In this document: positions 52,637 through 63,005 of the stretch, piece after piece
How the letters are laid out: each line of letters begins with the position of its first letter
How positions within the stretch are numbered: the stretch's first letter is position 1
Assembly: GCF_039543825.1 (NCBI RefSeq)
Contig: NZ_BAABKM010000002.1
Location: 2,574,133 to 2,638,132 of the forward strand
DNA: 64,000 bases
Source: Nocardioides conyzicola
GTDB lineage: Bacteria; Actinomycetota; Actinomycetes; Propionibacteriales; Nocardioidaceae
Direction: 5' to 3'
Notes under the pieces: generated by a model
Database searches by the model: none
What the model was told of the DNA's origin: nothing
Seen by the model: only the letters and a program-made list of their open reading frames with translations
Translations under genes and position numbers: made by a program

Positions 52637-53173
52637 TCAACCTGAGACGGCGCTGGACGGGCCAGAAGAATCGATCTCGGTCACCAGGGTCATCTTCTTG
52701 AGCAGCGCCGCCAGCGTCGCGCGTTCCTCGGGGTCGAGGGCGTGCACGACCTCGTCCTCGGCCCTGCCGCGCAGGCTCATCGCCCGCCGCCAGATCGCCG
52801 CCCCGGACCTGGTGATCTCGATGCTCACCCGGCGCCGGTCGTCGGCATCGGCGCTGCGCTGGACCCAGCCCGCCTTCTCCAGTGCGTCGAGGCGCCCGGT
52901 CATGCCGGCGTTGCTGATCCCGAGGTCCGCCGCCAGGGCCGAGGGGCTGGCCAGGCCGGGCGTGTCGCGGATCATCAGGTGGTGCAGGGTGTCGTACTCG
53001 AAGTCCTGGAGCCCGACCTCGACGAGCGCCTGCTGCGTGGTCTGCTTGAAGTAGTGCCGCAGCCGGCCGATCCGCACCACGATCGCCTCGACGTCGTCCT
53101 CGAACGCGACGTCGATCCAGTGGTCCCGCCAGCGCGCGACGTGCCGGTCGGTCCAGTCCTCGTGGTCGGTCAC
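52637..53173 (-). CDS. MarR family transcriptional regulator
   Basis: 178 residues from GTG 53173. The winged helix is LASPSALAADLGISNAGMTGRL and DALEKAGWVQRSADADDRRRVSIEI, the MarR D-x-R-R wing. It is divergent from an MFS exporter gene, with a 22-bp palindrome in the 59-base gap. It likely represses both until a ligand binds. It has about 30 residues of N-terminal extension relative to MarR. Confidence 0.92.
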   Translation of the reverse strand: MTDHEDWTDRHVARWRDHWIDVAFEDDVEAIVVRIGRLRHYFKQTTQQALVEVGLQDFEYDTLHHLMIRDTPGLASPSALAADLGISNAGMTGRLDALEKAGWVQRSADADDRRRVSIEITRSGAAIWRRAMSLRGRAEDEVVHALDPEERATLAALLKKMTLVTEIDSSGPSSAVSG

Positions 53174-53201
53174 GTCGGAAATGCTACTCGGTTCGGTGGC
53201 G

Positions 53202-53223
53202 AATAGTTCGCTAGCGAAGTATT
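53202..53223. promoter_or_regulatory. 22-bp palindromic operator between marR-type and MFS genes
   Basis: The half AATAGTTCGCT (53202-53212) is followed directly by AGCGAAGTATT (53213-53223), its near-exact reverse complement with one mismatched G/G pair. The centre TTCGCTAGCGAA is a perfect 12-bp palindrome. It lies 10 bases before the MFS start and 29 bases from the MarR start, well placed to control both. Confidence 0.8.
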
Positions 53224-53232
53224 ATCCCGGGC

Positions 53233-54474
53233 GTGAACGACCGCCTCTCCGCCTTCCGCTACCGGGACTTCCGGTACCTCGTCGCAGGCACGGCGTCCAG
53301 CTCGCTCGGCAACTCGGTCACCCCGATCGCGCTCGCCTTCGCCGTGCTGGACCTCGGCGGCTCGGCCACGGACCTCGGACTGGTCGTCGGCGCGTTCGCG
53401 CTGGCCGACGTGATCACGGTGCTCTTCGGCGGCGTGCTCGGCGACCGCCTGCCGCGCAAGCTGATGATGGAGGGCTCCGCCGCGGGCAGCGCGCTGACCC
53501 AGGCCTTCCTCGCGACGTCGCTGATCGTCGGCTTCGGCACCATCCCGATGCTCGGCATCGTCGGCGCGCTCAACGGCTGCCTGTCCGCGCTCAGCCAGCC
53601 GTCGTCGCGGGCGATGACCCGCGAGACGGTCCCGCCCGAGCACCTGCCCTCCGCGGTCGCGGGCCGATCGCTCCTCCAGACGGGTGCCGCGACCGTCGGG
53701 TACGCCGTCGGCGGCGTCCTGGTCGCTCTCGCCGGGTCGGGCTGGGCGATCGGGGTGGACGCACTGACCTTCGCCGTCGCGGCGTACTGCTACTCCCGCC
53801 TGCGGGTCCCGCACACGCGCCCGGAAGGGCCGCGGGCGTCGATGCTCGCCGACCTCGGCGACGGCGCGCGCGAGGTGCTCTCGCACCCGTGGCTGTGGTT
53901 GCTCATCGGGCAGGCGATGCTCTACCACCTCTTCTACGGCGGCGCGCAGACCGTGCTCGGCCCGATCGTGGTCGGCGACGAGCTCGGCCGCTCCGCCTGG
54001 GGTCTCGCGATGGCCGTCCTGATGTCCGGCTTCGTGGTCGGCGGCCTGGTCTGCCTGCGCTGGCGCCCGCGTCGCAGCCTGCTGATCGGGACGATGCTGC
54101 TCAGCCTGACCGCGCTCTTCCCGATCGCGATGGCGGTGTCCGACCAGCTCTGGATCGTCCTGCTCGGCGCGTTCCTGCACGGGTTCGGGCTCCAGGTCTT
54201 CGACGTCTTCTGGGACCTGTCCATCCAGCAGAACGTCGCCCCCGACAAGCTCGCGCGGGTCTACTCCTTCGACGCCGTCGGCTCGTTCGTCGCCCGCCCG
54301 CTCGGTCTGGCGCTCACCGGCCCGATCGCCGTGCTGGTCGGCTACCAGGAGTGGCTGCTCGTCGTCGGCTGCGTCATGGGCGTCTCGGCGCTGCTGGCGC
54401 TGACCTCCTCCGACGTACGCCGGCTCACCCGCGACGCGCCCACGGAGGCGGCCGGCGAGCCCGTCTCCGCCTGA
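53233..54474 (+). CDS. MFS transporter (MFS_3/enterobactin-exporter-like)
   Basis: 413 residues from GTG 53233. About 11-12 helices. Motifs: FRYRDFRYLVAGTASSSLGNSVTPIALAF near the start (described in two parts: basic FRYRDFRYL, then helix 1), GGVLGDRLPRKLMM (MFS motif A) between helices 2 and 3. Typical of actinobacterial drug and siderophore exporters. The divergent MarR gene and palindrome suggest ligand-induced efflux. No ribosome-binding site; the transcript may be nearly leaderless. Confidence 0.92.
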   Translation: MNDRLSAFRYRDFRYLVAGTASSSLGNSVTPIALAFAVLDLGGSATDLGLVVGAFALADVITVLFGGVLGDRLPRKLMMEGSAAGSALTQAFLATSLIVGFGTIPMLGIVGALNGCLSALSQPSSRAMTRETVPPEHLPSAVAGRSLLQTGAATVGYAVGGVLVALAGSGWAIGVDALTFAVAAYCYSRLRVPHTRPEGPRASMLADLGDGAREVLSHPWLWLLIGQAMLYHLFYGGAQTVLGPIVVGDELGRSAWGLAMAVLMSGFVVGGLVCLRWRPRRSLLIGTMLLSLTALFPIAMAVSDQLWIVLLGAFLHGFGLQVFDVFWDLSIQQNVAPDKLARVYSFDAVGSFVARPLGLALTGPIAVLVGYQEWLLVVGCVMGVSALLALTSSDVRRLTRDAPTEAAGEPVSA

Positions 54475-54587
54475 GCGTCCGAAACTCAGGTTTCACGCAA
54501 GGTTGCCGCCCGGAGCCGCATTCGGATAGCGGCCCGGGGTCGTGGCTGCCATCGTGGTCCCCACGACCTAGCTGGGGGGTTAACGTC

Positions 54588-57101
54588 GTGGGGGGAACTG
54601 CTGCACGTCTGCGCGCTGTCAGCGCGCTGAGGGTGCCTGTCGTCATCGCTGTCGTCGCGTCCGCGGCGCTCGTGTCCACCGTCGCGCCGTTCGGCGGCCG
54701 CGCCGACGCGACGCCGACCTGCGCGACGGGCGTCGCCGCGTCCAACCCGTTTGGCATCGCCTCCGGGTGGACCGAGTTCATCGAGGGCAGTGGGCACCGC
54801 GGCTCGGAGTCCGAGGGCGCCATCGCGTGGGGCGGCAACCTCGACGCGAACGGGATGACCGTCGGCACCCGGCTCACGTCGGGCTCGTCGGACCCCACGC
54901 TCGTCGTGGCGGGCACGCACGGCGGCTTCAACCTCCAGAAGGGCAGCGCCTACCTCAGCCCCGCGAGCGGGGTGAACTTCAACGGGGGCGGCCACTACCT
55001 GGCGAGCAACCCCGTCGACTTCGCGACGGCCTTCGCCGGGCTGCGGGCGTTGTCGACCTCGTGGGGCGCGGCGGCCGCGACCGGCACCGTCAGTGCCGGG
55101 ACCACCGGCGGCAACGCCGCCCTGGTGCTCACCGGCACGAGCGCGTCGCTCAACGTCTTCACCCTCTCGGCCGGCGACGCGGCCGCTCTCGCGAGCGGCA
55201 AGCACCTCGGCCTCAACGTGCCGAGCGGCGCCACCACGATCATCAACGTCCCGGGCGCGACGCCGACGATCGCCGGCCAGGCCTGGCTGGGCAGCGGGTC
55301 GAGCTGGAGCCAGGCGGCCGACGGCACCATCAAGGGCGCGTACGCCGGCCTGGTCTGGAACTTCCCCGACGCCACCGCGGTCACGGTCAGCTACGGCGCG
55401 GCCTTCCCGGGCACGATCCTGGCCCCGAACGCGGCCGTCACCATCGCCTCGGCCGGTCACACGATCGGCCAGGTCCTCGCGAAGTCCTTCTCGTCCAACT
55501 ACGAGACGCACCTCAACAACTTCCCGAGCGAGGCGTGCGTGCCGTCGCCGCCGTCGGCACCCGGGACCTCCGACGTCACGGTGACGAAGTCGGCGTCGAC
55601 CGCCAGCCCGCACGGCGGCGACACGGTCGTCTACACGCTCACCGCCACGAACGTCGGCAACGCCACCGCGACCGGCGTGAGCATCCGCGACCAGCTGCCC
55701 GGCGGGGTCACCTTCGTCTCCGCGAGCCCGCCGTGCACCCGGTCCGCCGGTGTCGTCACCTGCAACGTCGGCTCGCTCAACGCAGGAGCCTCGACCTCGG
55801 TGACCGTGACCGTGACGGCCAACCCGATCGCCGGCGCCGGTCCCGTCTCGCACCCGCAGGCCACCCACTGGCTCACGCCGTACAAGGCCGAGGCCCAGGT
55901 GGACCTGGAGCCCGGTCAGCAGAAGAGCGTCACCCTCGCCTGCACCGGGAGCGACATCCTCAGCGACGGCCAGTTCCGGGTCGACCACGTCGACCAGGGC
56001 ACCGGCGCGATCACCGACGTCCGCGTCCTGAGCGCCCAGTCCACCGCGCTCGGCACCTGGAAGGGCGTCATCCGCAACGACGCCACCGGCCGCGCGCAGG
56101 CCAAGGCGTTCATCGTCTGCCTGCCCGCGAGGACCGAGTCCGCCGACCGGCAGACGGGGTACGCCGACAGCCACCAGCACGCCCTGTCCGCCGACGCGGC
56201 CCTGGTGACCACCACCCGGTCGTACGGCGTGGGCCGCTCGACCGCCAGCCTCACCTGCCCGACCGGGACGGTGGCCGTCGCGCCCGGGTTCGACCTGTCC
56301 TCGGCCGGTGCCACGCTGGTCGGCTCGGAGACGGGCGCGGCGCACCCGCGGGTCTGGACCTTCACGCTCGACGTCACCGCGCCGGTGACCGCCACGTTCA
56401 CCGCGCGGTGCCTGCGCACCACGACGAGCGCGGTCTACGGCCACACGCACGAGCTGCTCCTCACCCACGTCGTGCAGACCGTCAGCGTCCCCGGCAACAC
56501 TGCGAGCGAGGGCAACGAGTACCAGGTGATCTGCCCCGACGACGGCAAGGGCGTCGTGGCGACCTTCGAGCTGCCGTCCGGGGTCACGCCGTTCGGCAAC
56601 GACCCGCGGCTCAAGGCCCGCGCGTTCCGGCTCTACAACCAGTCCGGCACCGCGAAGACCGCGACGCTCGACCTGGTCTGCCTCAAGGACCGCACCAGCA
56701 CCGAGCAGATGGGCACCGACGACCCGGTGCCCGTCGTGAACACCGCGACCGTCACGTCGACCTCCGCGGACGCCAACGACTTCAACAACTCGGCGAGCGC
56801 CACCGTCACGGTGCAGCCCGGCGCCGCGACGGCCTCGATCGTCGGCGTGGTCCGGGTCGCGAGGTCCGGCGCCGCGATGACGGTGCTGTCGTCGATGCCG
56901 GGCACGGGCGTCGTGAAGCTCCGCGTCGCCGGCAAGGTGGTCGCCCGGGGCACCGTGAAGCTGCGGGCCGGGTCCTCGGCGACCGCCAAGGTCAAGCTGT
57001 CGAAGCAGGCCAGGCGCGGGCTCGCCCGCCTCGACCGGGTCCGGGTCGTGCTCGACCCGACACGCGGCAGGACCGTGGTGAAGGCCGTCCGGCTCGGCTG
57101 A
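54588..57101 (+). CDS. Secreted choice-of-anchor A / DUF11 protein with three Cys-bounded repeats
   Basis: 837 residues from GTG 54588, with a G-rich site upstream. A signal peptide covers about 1-42 (VVIAVVASAALVSTVAPF). Residues about 50-315 match the choice-of-anchor A (collagen-binding-like) domain, with AIAWGGNLDANGM and FPGTILAPNAAVTI. Residues about 325-415 are a DUF11 beta-domain (VTVTKSASTASPHGGDTVVYT). Three modules follow, each bounded by Cys: 452-511, 557-608 and 649-698, ending FIVCLP, TARCLR and DLVCLK. A short DUF11-like strand pair and a basic C-terminus (LDPTRGRTVVKAVRLG) complete it. There is no LPXTG or membrane anchor. Confidence 0.85.
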   Translation: MGGTAARLRAVSALRVPVVIAVVASAALVSTVAPFGGRADATPTCATGVAASNPFGIASGWTEFIEGSGHRGSESEGAIAWGGNLDANGMTVGTRLTSGSSDPTLVVAGTHGGFNLQKGSAYLSPASGVNFNGGGHYLASNPVDFATAFAGLRALSTSWGAAAATGTVSAGTTGGNAALVLTGTSASLNVFTLSAGDAAALASGKHLGLNVPSGATTIINVPGATPTIAGQAWLGSGSSWSQAADGTIKGAYAGLVWNFPDATAVTVSYGAAFPGTILAPNAAVTIASAGHTIGQVLAKSFSSNYETHLNNFPSEACVPSPPSAPGTSDVTVTKSASTASPHGGDTVVYTLTATNVGNATATGVSIRDQLPGGVTFVSASPPCTRSAGVVTCNVGSLNAGASTSVTVTVTANPIAGAGPVSHPQATHWLTPYKAEAQVDLEPGQQKSVTLACTGSDILSDGQFRVDHVDQGTGAITDVRVLSAQSTALGTWKGVIRNDATGRAQAKAFIVCLPARTESADRQTGYADSHQHALSADAALVTTTRSYGVGRSTASLTCPTGTVAVAPGFDLSSAGATLVGSETGAAHPRVWTFTLDVTAPVTATFTARCLRTTTSAVYGHTHELLLTHVVQTVSVPGNTASEGNEYQVICPDDGKGVVATFELPSGVTPFGNDPRLKARAFRLYNQSGTAKTATLDLVCLKDRTSTEQMGTDDPVPVVNTATVTSTSADANDFNNSASATVTVQPGAATASIVGVVRVARSGAAMTVLSSMPGTGVVKLRVAGKVVARGTVKLRAGSSATAKVKLSKQARRGLARLDRVRVVLDPTRGRTVVKAVRLG

Positions 57102-57715
57102 TCAGACCGGCAGACCGCGGGCACGCAGGTCGGCGCGCAGTGCGGTCGCGTCGGTGAAGACGATCCCGTCCATGCCGAGGGCGACCGCGGCGTCGACGTT
57201 GAGCTGCTTGTCGTCGACGAAGACCAGGCGCTCCAGCGGGAGGCCGCTCCGCTCGGCGGCGATCTCGTAGGCACGCGGATCGGGCTTGGCCGCCTTGACC
57301 TCGCCGGAGACCACGACGTCGTCGAGCATCCGCAGCACCTCGAAGCGCGGCGCCGCGTACGGGTAGTAGAGCTCGTCGGACCAGTTGGTCAGGCCGATGA
57401 GGGGTACGCCGTGGTCGTGCAGCTCGCGCACGATCTGCGTGGTGCCCGGCACCTCGCCGAGCGATGCCGGGAAGTGCTCGAGGTAGGCGTCCGCGTGGGC
57501 GGCCCAGTGCGGGTGCGTACGGCGTACCTCGGCGACCCCGTCGGCCCAGGGGCGACCACTGTCCTGCTCGTGGTTCCACGCCATGAAGTCGAAGTCCTCG
57601 GCCTCCAGGAAGCGCTGCGCCTCAACGGCACCGACCCCCGCCGCGATGGCGAGGGCCGGTTGCCAGTCGATGAGGACGTTGCCGAGGTCGAGGACCACGC
57701 CCGCGGGGGTCGTGC

Positions 57716-57725
<10 letters not shown>
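57102..57725 (-). CDS. HAD family hydrolase
   Basis: 207 residues from GTG 57725, overlapping the gltA stop by 10 bases. Motif I is LDLGNVLIDW, motif II is LTNWSDELY, and the Lys and acidic motifs are EVKAAKPDPRAYEIA and FVDDKQLNVDAA. The cap resembles haloacid dehalogenase or epoxide-hydrolase-N-like phosphatases; the first Asp is followed by Leu-Gly rather than Leu-Asp, seen in this subfamily. The substrate is unknown. It is downstream of gltA in the same transcript. Confidence 0.88.
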
Positions 57726-59005
<1,280 letters not shown>

Positions 59006-59285
59006 CCTCTCAACTTAGTCGGCACCTGGGAGGCGTGCGAACCCGGTGTCCGATCCTGGGACGGGTGCTCGGCTCCGGGACGGCGCGGCACCCACGATTC
59101 GACACGGTCAGCGAGGCGCCCGTACTCTTGTCAGTCGCGCCTCCTGCCGCGTCCGGACCCCCCACGGAGTCCGGATGCAGACCCGGACGAGATCGAACCG
59201 GGCAGAGTTCGTCAGAGGGCGCCGCACCACCACCACCCGTGCGGCACAGAGTCACACGGGACCTACGAACGAAGGAAGTTCCTCC

Positions 59286-59729
59286 GTGCGCACGTACGCC
59301 CCGAAGGCCGGCGACATCACGCGAGAGTGGCTCGTCATCGACGCCACCGACGTGGTCCTCGGCCGCCTCGCTGCTCAGACCGCCAATCTCCTGCGCGGTA
59401 AGCACAAGGCGATCTTCGCTCCCAACGCTGACACCGGTGACTTCGTCATCATCATCAACGCTGAGAAGGTCGCCCTCTCCGGTGACAAGAAGGTCACCAA
59501 GATGGCCTACCGCCACTCCGGCTACCCGGGTGGTCTGTCTGCCACTCCGATCGGTGAGGTCCTCGAGAAGGACGCCCGCAAGGCCATTGAGAAGGCCGTG
59601 TGGGGCATGCTGCCGAAGAACAAGCTCGGCCGCCAGGTCCTCAAGAAGCTGAAGGTCTACTCGGGTCCCAACCACCCGCACCAGGCCCAGCAGGCAACTC
59701 CGTTCGAGATCAAGCAGATCTCCCAGTAA
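59286..59729 (+). CDS. rplM: 50S ribosomal protein L13
   Basis: 147 residues from GTG 59286 with GAAGGAAG upstream; longer frames upstream lack homology. [36 protein letters not shown] and [10 protein letters not shown] are diagnostic. L13 is an early large-subunit assembly protein, paired as always with S9. A promoter must lie in the 280-base gap to gltA. Confidence 0.99.
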   Translation: MRTYAPKAGDITREWLVIDATDVVLGRLAAQTANLLRGKHKAIFAPNADTGDFVIIINAEKVALSGDKKVTKMAYRHSGYPGGLSATPIGEVLEKDARKAIEKAVWGMLPKNKLGRQVLKKLKVYSGPNHPHQAQQATPFEIKQISQ

Positions 59730-59785
59730 TCGCCCCCATCTCGACCAGAGTTCTGTCGAGAAAGTCTGAGTGAGGAACATTCATC

Positions 59786-60283
59786 GTGGCTGACACCACC
59801 GAGGTCGAAGAGACCTACGAGGCCGACGAGCAGGGCATCGCCTACAGCTCCGAGAGCGCCCCGAACGCTGACACCCCTGCCCGTCCGGCGACCATCGCTC
59901 CTGCTGCGGCCACCGGCCGTCGCAAGGAGGCCGTCGCCCGCGTCCGCATCGTCCCCGGCACCGGCCAGTGGACGGTCAACGGCCGGACGCTGGACTCCTA
60001 CTTCCCCAACAAGCTGCACCAGCAGGTCGTGAACGAGCCGTTCGCGAACCTCCAGCTGGAGGGCCGCTTCGACGTCATCGCCCGCATCCACGGCGGCGGC
60101 ATCACCGGTCAGGCCGGTGCCCTGCGCCTCGGCGTGGCCCGGTGCCTGAACTCGATCGACGAGGAGACCAACCGTCCCTCGCTCAAGAAGGCCGGGCTGC
60201 TCACGCGTGACGCCCGCGTCATCGAGCGCAAGAAGGCTGGTCTCAAGAAGGCCCGTAAGGCTCCGCAGTACAGCAAGCGCTGA
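59786..60283 (+). CDS. rpsI: 30S ribosomal protein S9 with N-terminal extension
   Basis: 165 residues from GTG 59786. The S9 core starts at about 45 ([18 protein letters not shown]) and ends with the invariant [10 protein letters not shown] that reaches P-site tRNA. The first 40 residues are acidic and Ala/Pro-rich ([12 protein letters not shown]), a common actinobacterial extension. Coupled with rplM across a 56-base gap. Confidence 0.99.
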   Translation: MADTTEVEETYEADEQGIAYSSESAPNADTPARPATIAPAAATGRRKEAVARVRIVPGTGQWTVNGRTLDSYFPNKLHQQVVNEPFANLQLEGRFDVIARIHGGGITGQAGALRLGVARCLNSIDEETNRPSLKKAGLLTRDARVIERKKAGLKKARKAPQYSKR

Positions 60284-60290
60284 TCCTGGA

Positions 60291-60390
60291 ACGCGTGCCG
60301 GGCACCTCGCGGCGTTGTCGCCGCTCGACGACCCGCTTCGCTCGGAGGTCGCCTTCGCGGCTCCGCCTTGCGAGGCACTCCGGCACGCGT
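60291..60390 (+). repeat. Long imperfect inverted repeat between rpsI and glmM
   Basis: ACGCGTGCCGG (60291-60301) pairs perfectly with CCGGCACGCGT (60380-60390); inside, CCTCGC (60305-60310) pairs with GCGAGG (60370-60375), and GGCG-TTGT-CGCC forms a hairpin (60311-60322), with further G/C complementarity between 60323 and 60369. The 100-base, multi-branched structure fills the spacer and could be a terminator/attenuator or a REP-like element. Confidence 0.6.
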
Positions 60391-60407
60391 CCCAGAAGGC
60401 TGCCATC

Positions 60408-61769
60408 ATGACGAGAATTTTTGGTACGGACGGGGTCCGGGGCCTGGCCAACGGTCATCTGACCGCAGAGCTGGCCCTGGACCTCTCCGTCGCCGCCGCC
60501 CGTGTCCTGGCCGACCGGGGTGAGTTCAACGCCTCCCTGACGTCCGGGCGCAGGCCACTCGCCGTCGTCGGCCGGGACACGCGCATCTCCGGCCAGTTCC
60601 TCGAGCACGCGGTCGTCGCCGGGCTGGCCTCGGCCGGCGTCGACGTCCTGCGGCTGCGGGTGCTGCCGACCCCGGCGGTCGCGTACATGACCCAGGCCCT
60701 CGGTGCCGACCTCGGCGTCGTCATCAGCGCCTCGCACAACCCGATGCCCGACAACGGCATCAAGTTCCTCGCGCGCGGCGGGCTCAAGCTCGACGACGCC
60801 GTGGAGCGGGAGATCGAGAAGCACCTGGACGAGCCCTGGGAGCGCCCGGTCGGCGGCGACGTCGGCCGCGTCACGCCGTACGCCACGCCCGTCCAGGAGT
60901 ACGTCGACCACCTCGTCAGCACCCTCGCCCGGCCGCTCGCCGGGATCAAGGTCGTGCTCGACTGCGCCCACGGCGCGGCGTACGAAGCGGGGCCGCTGGC
61001 CCTGCGGGCCGCCGGCGCCGAGGTGATCGCGATCAACGCCGAGCCCGACGGCCTCAACATCAACGACGGCTGCGGCTCCACGCACCTCGGGCCGCTGCAG
61101 GCGGCCGTGCTCGAGCACGGTGCCGACGCCGGGTTCGCCCTCGACGGCGACGCCGACCGGTGCCTGGCCGTGGACGCGTCCGGTGAGATCGTCGACGGCG
61201 ACCAGATCATGGCGATCCTCGCGGTCGGCATGTCGGAGTCGGGCCACCTGCCCAAGAACACCGTGGTCGCGACCGTGATGAGCAACCTCGGCTTCGTGCA
61301 GGCGATGCGCGGCGCCGGGATCGGCGTCCGCCAGACCAAGGTCGGCGACCGCTACGTCCTCGAGGCGATGCGGGTCGGCGGCTACGGCCTGGGCGGCGAG
61401 CAGTCCGGGCACGTGATCATGAGCGAGTACGCCACGACCGGCGACGGCACGCTCACCGCGCTGCACGTGCTCGAGCGGATGGCCGTCAGCGGGCAGTCCC
61501 TGCGGGCGCTGGCGTCGGTGATGACGCGGCTGCCGCAGGTGCTGGTCAACGTCCCCGACGTCGACAAGGCCCGCACCGACGAGGACCCGATCGTCGCGGC
61601 CGCGGTCGCCGAGGAGGAGGCCGCGCTCGGGGACACCGGCCGGATCCTGCTCCGCCCGTCGGGCACCGAGGACCTGGTCCGCGTGATGGTCGAGGCCACC
61701 ACCGCGGACGAGGCGCGCGCGGTGGCCGAGCGGCTCGCCGACGTCGTCAAGCGGCAGCTCGCCCTGTAG
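60408..61769 (+). CDS. glmM: Phosphoglucosamine mutase
   Basis: 453 residues from ATG 60408. [15 protein letters not shown], the phosphoserine loop [16 protein letters not shown], the metal loop [11 protein letters not shown], the sugar loop GGEQSGHVI and the phosphate loop [12 protein letters not shown] appear in order. It converts glucosamine-6-phosphate to glucosamine-1-phosphate for peptidoglycan. Its place after rplM-rpsI is conserved in actinobacteria. The frame upstream of ATG 60408 is not homologous. Confidence 0.98.
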   Translation: MTRIFGTDGVRGLANGHLTAELALDLSVAAARVLADRGEFNASLTSGRRPLAVVGRDTRISGQFLEHAVVAGLASAGVDVLRLRVLPTPAVAYMTQALGADLGVVISASHNPMPDNGIKFLARGGLKLDDAVEREIEKHLDEPWERPVGGDVGRVTPYATPVQEYVDHLVSTLARPLAGIKVVLDCAHGAAYEAGPLALRAAGAEVIAINAEPDGLNINDGCGSTHLGPLQAAVLEHGADAGFALDGDADRCLAVDASGEIVDGDQIMAILAVGMSESGHLPKNTVVATVMSNLGFVQAMRGAGIGVRQTKVGDRYVLEAMRVGGYGLGGEQSGHVIMSEYATTGDGTLTALHVLERMAVSGQSLRALASVMTRLPQVLVNVPDVDKARTDEDPIVAAAVAEEEAALGDTGRILLRPSGTEDLVRVMVEATTADEARAVAERLADVVKRQLAL

Positions 61770-61795
61770 CAACGCCGGTCAGTAGGGTCGGCGTC

Positions 61796-61936
61796 GTGAC
61801 GGCACCGGCGCTGGCGGTCGGCGACGGCTCGGCCGACCTGCTCCCGCGGTGGGCGGCGCTCCTCGTGCTGCTCGGCTACGCCGGGGTCCTCGCCGTCGTG
61901 GGGAGGACGACGACGCTGCGCCGCGACATCGGGTAG
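61796..61936 (+). pseudogene. Fragment resembling the C-terminus of an ABC-2 permease
   Basis: A 46-codon GTG frame: a short head (residues 1-18), then one helix RWAALLVLLGYAGVLAVVG and the end RTTTLRRDIG. The pattern W-x-A-x-LVLLGYAxxL-x-x-x-G-x-x-x-T-x-RRDIG closely resembles the end of actinobacterial ABC-2 type permeases, where it is the sixth helix and tail. The rest of such a gene is absent, so this is likely a remnant, or alternatively an independent small membrane protein. It has no clear ribosome-binding site. Confidence 0.5.
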
Positions 61937-61946
61937 AACGCTGCCC

Positions 61947-62531
61947 ATGGCCCGGGCCAGGATCGCCGTCGCGCTGGCCGTGGTCGCCGTCCTCGCAGTG
62001 CTGGCGACCGCGGCGCTGGCGGTGACGACGTACGTCGGCGGCGACGACCCGGATGCGCTCGCGGTCACGGATCCCGGCACCGGCGCCCGGTTCGAGGTGC
62101 CGGGCAAGGACTGGGCGGTCCGGGGAGCGCGGAGCCGGATCTACTACGAGGACGACGCCGGCAAGCCGGTCGCCGTCGTGACCGGTCCCGCCGTCTACCG
62201 CGACGGCTCCTGCGCGGAGCAGCCCGGCGACTCCAACCGGGGGTTCGCGGGCTTCACGCAGGACGCGTTCGACGCGTGGCGCGCCGGGCTGGGTGGCGGC
62301 CCGGGGGAGGAGCGCCGCGACCCGGTCGAGCTGGCGGACGGCCGTGAGGGGACCGTGCGGTGGGTGCGACTGCCCGGCGGCAGCGGGCCGTGCGCCGCGG
62401 CCGGCATCGAGCTGGCGATGCTGAGCTCCGGCGGGGTGCGGGTGGTCGTGGTCGCCGACGCGGGCGAGGCGGGGACGCTCGCGCACGGGGAGATCGTGCG
62501 GATCCTGCGCAGCCTGAGGCCGCCGGCATGA
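61947..62531 (+). CDS. Secreted or membrane-anchored protein of unknown function
   Basis: 194 residues from ATG 61947. An N-terminal helix (about 5-28, AVALAVVAVLAVLATAALAV) is followed by an outside domain with two Cys (RDGSCAEQPGD and GSGPCAAAGIE) that may form a disulfide, and FEVPGKDWAVRGARSRIYY. No lipobox is evident. I recognise no domain. It starts 10 bases after the permease fragment. Confidence 0.75.
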   Translation: MARARIAVALAVVAVLAVLATAALAVTTYVGGDDPDALAVTDPGTGARFEVPGKDWAVRGARSRIYYEDDAGKPVAVVTGPAVYRDGSCAEQPGDSNRGFAGFTQDAFDAWRAGLGGGPGEERRDPVELADGREGTVRWVRLPGGSGPCAAAGIELAMLSSGGVRVVVVADAGEAGTLAHGEIVRILRSLRPPA

Positions 62532-62573
62532 CCACGATCCGGACCGCGGTCCGCTTCGACGTACGCTGGCGGC

Positions 62574-63005
62574 ATGAAGCTTCGCAACCTGCCCACGCGC
62601 GTCGCCACCGGCGCATTCGTCCTGCACGCCGGCCTCGGGAAGTGGAACGGCGGGCCCGAGCAGGCCGCCGGGGTCCACGGCATGGCCGCCGCGGCGATCC
62701 CGCCGCTCCAGGCGATCAAGCCCCCGACCTTCCTCAAGCTGCTCTCCGCGGGCGAGGTGGCGACCGGTGCGCTGCTGCTGACGCCGTTCGTCTCCAACCG
62801 CAAGGCCGGGCTCGCGCTGACCGCCTTCTCCGGCGGCCTGATGGCGCTCTACGCGCGGACGCCGTCGATGCGCGAGCCGGGCAGCATCTGGCCCAGCCAG
62901 GCCGGCATGGGCGTCGCGAAGGATGTGTGGATGCTGGGGATCGGGCTCGGCATGCTGCTCGACCCGGCGAACCGGACGCCGAAGTCGGCGCCTACAGCTT
63001 CCTGA
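62574..63005 (+). CDS. DoxX-like membrane protein
   Basis: 143 residues from ATG 62574. Four hydrophobic helices: [16 protein letters not shown] at the start, [34 protein letters not shown] and [15 protein letters not shown]. The arrangement resembles the DoxX/SURF4-like family, often linked to redox or small-molecule metabolism. Its 3-prime end overlaps coaA by 14 bases, convergent. Confidence 0.75.
   Translation: MKLRNLPTRVATGAFVLHAGLGKWNGGPEQAAGVHGMAAAAIPPLQAIKPPTFLKLLSAGEVATGALLLTPFVSNRKAGLALTAFSGGLMALYARTPSMREPGSIWPSQAGMGVAKDVWMLGIGLGMLLDPANRTPKSAPTAS

Noticed and set aside
53181..57101. A single 1306-residue open frame spanning the MFS and choice-of-anchor regions
   Set aside because: The first part is an alternate-frame shadow of the MFS gene; real coding starts at GTG 54588 with a signal peptide.
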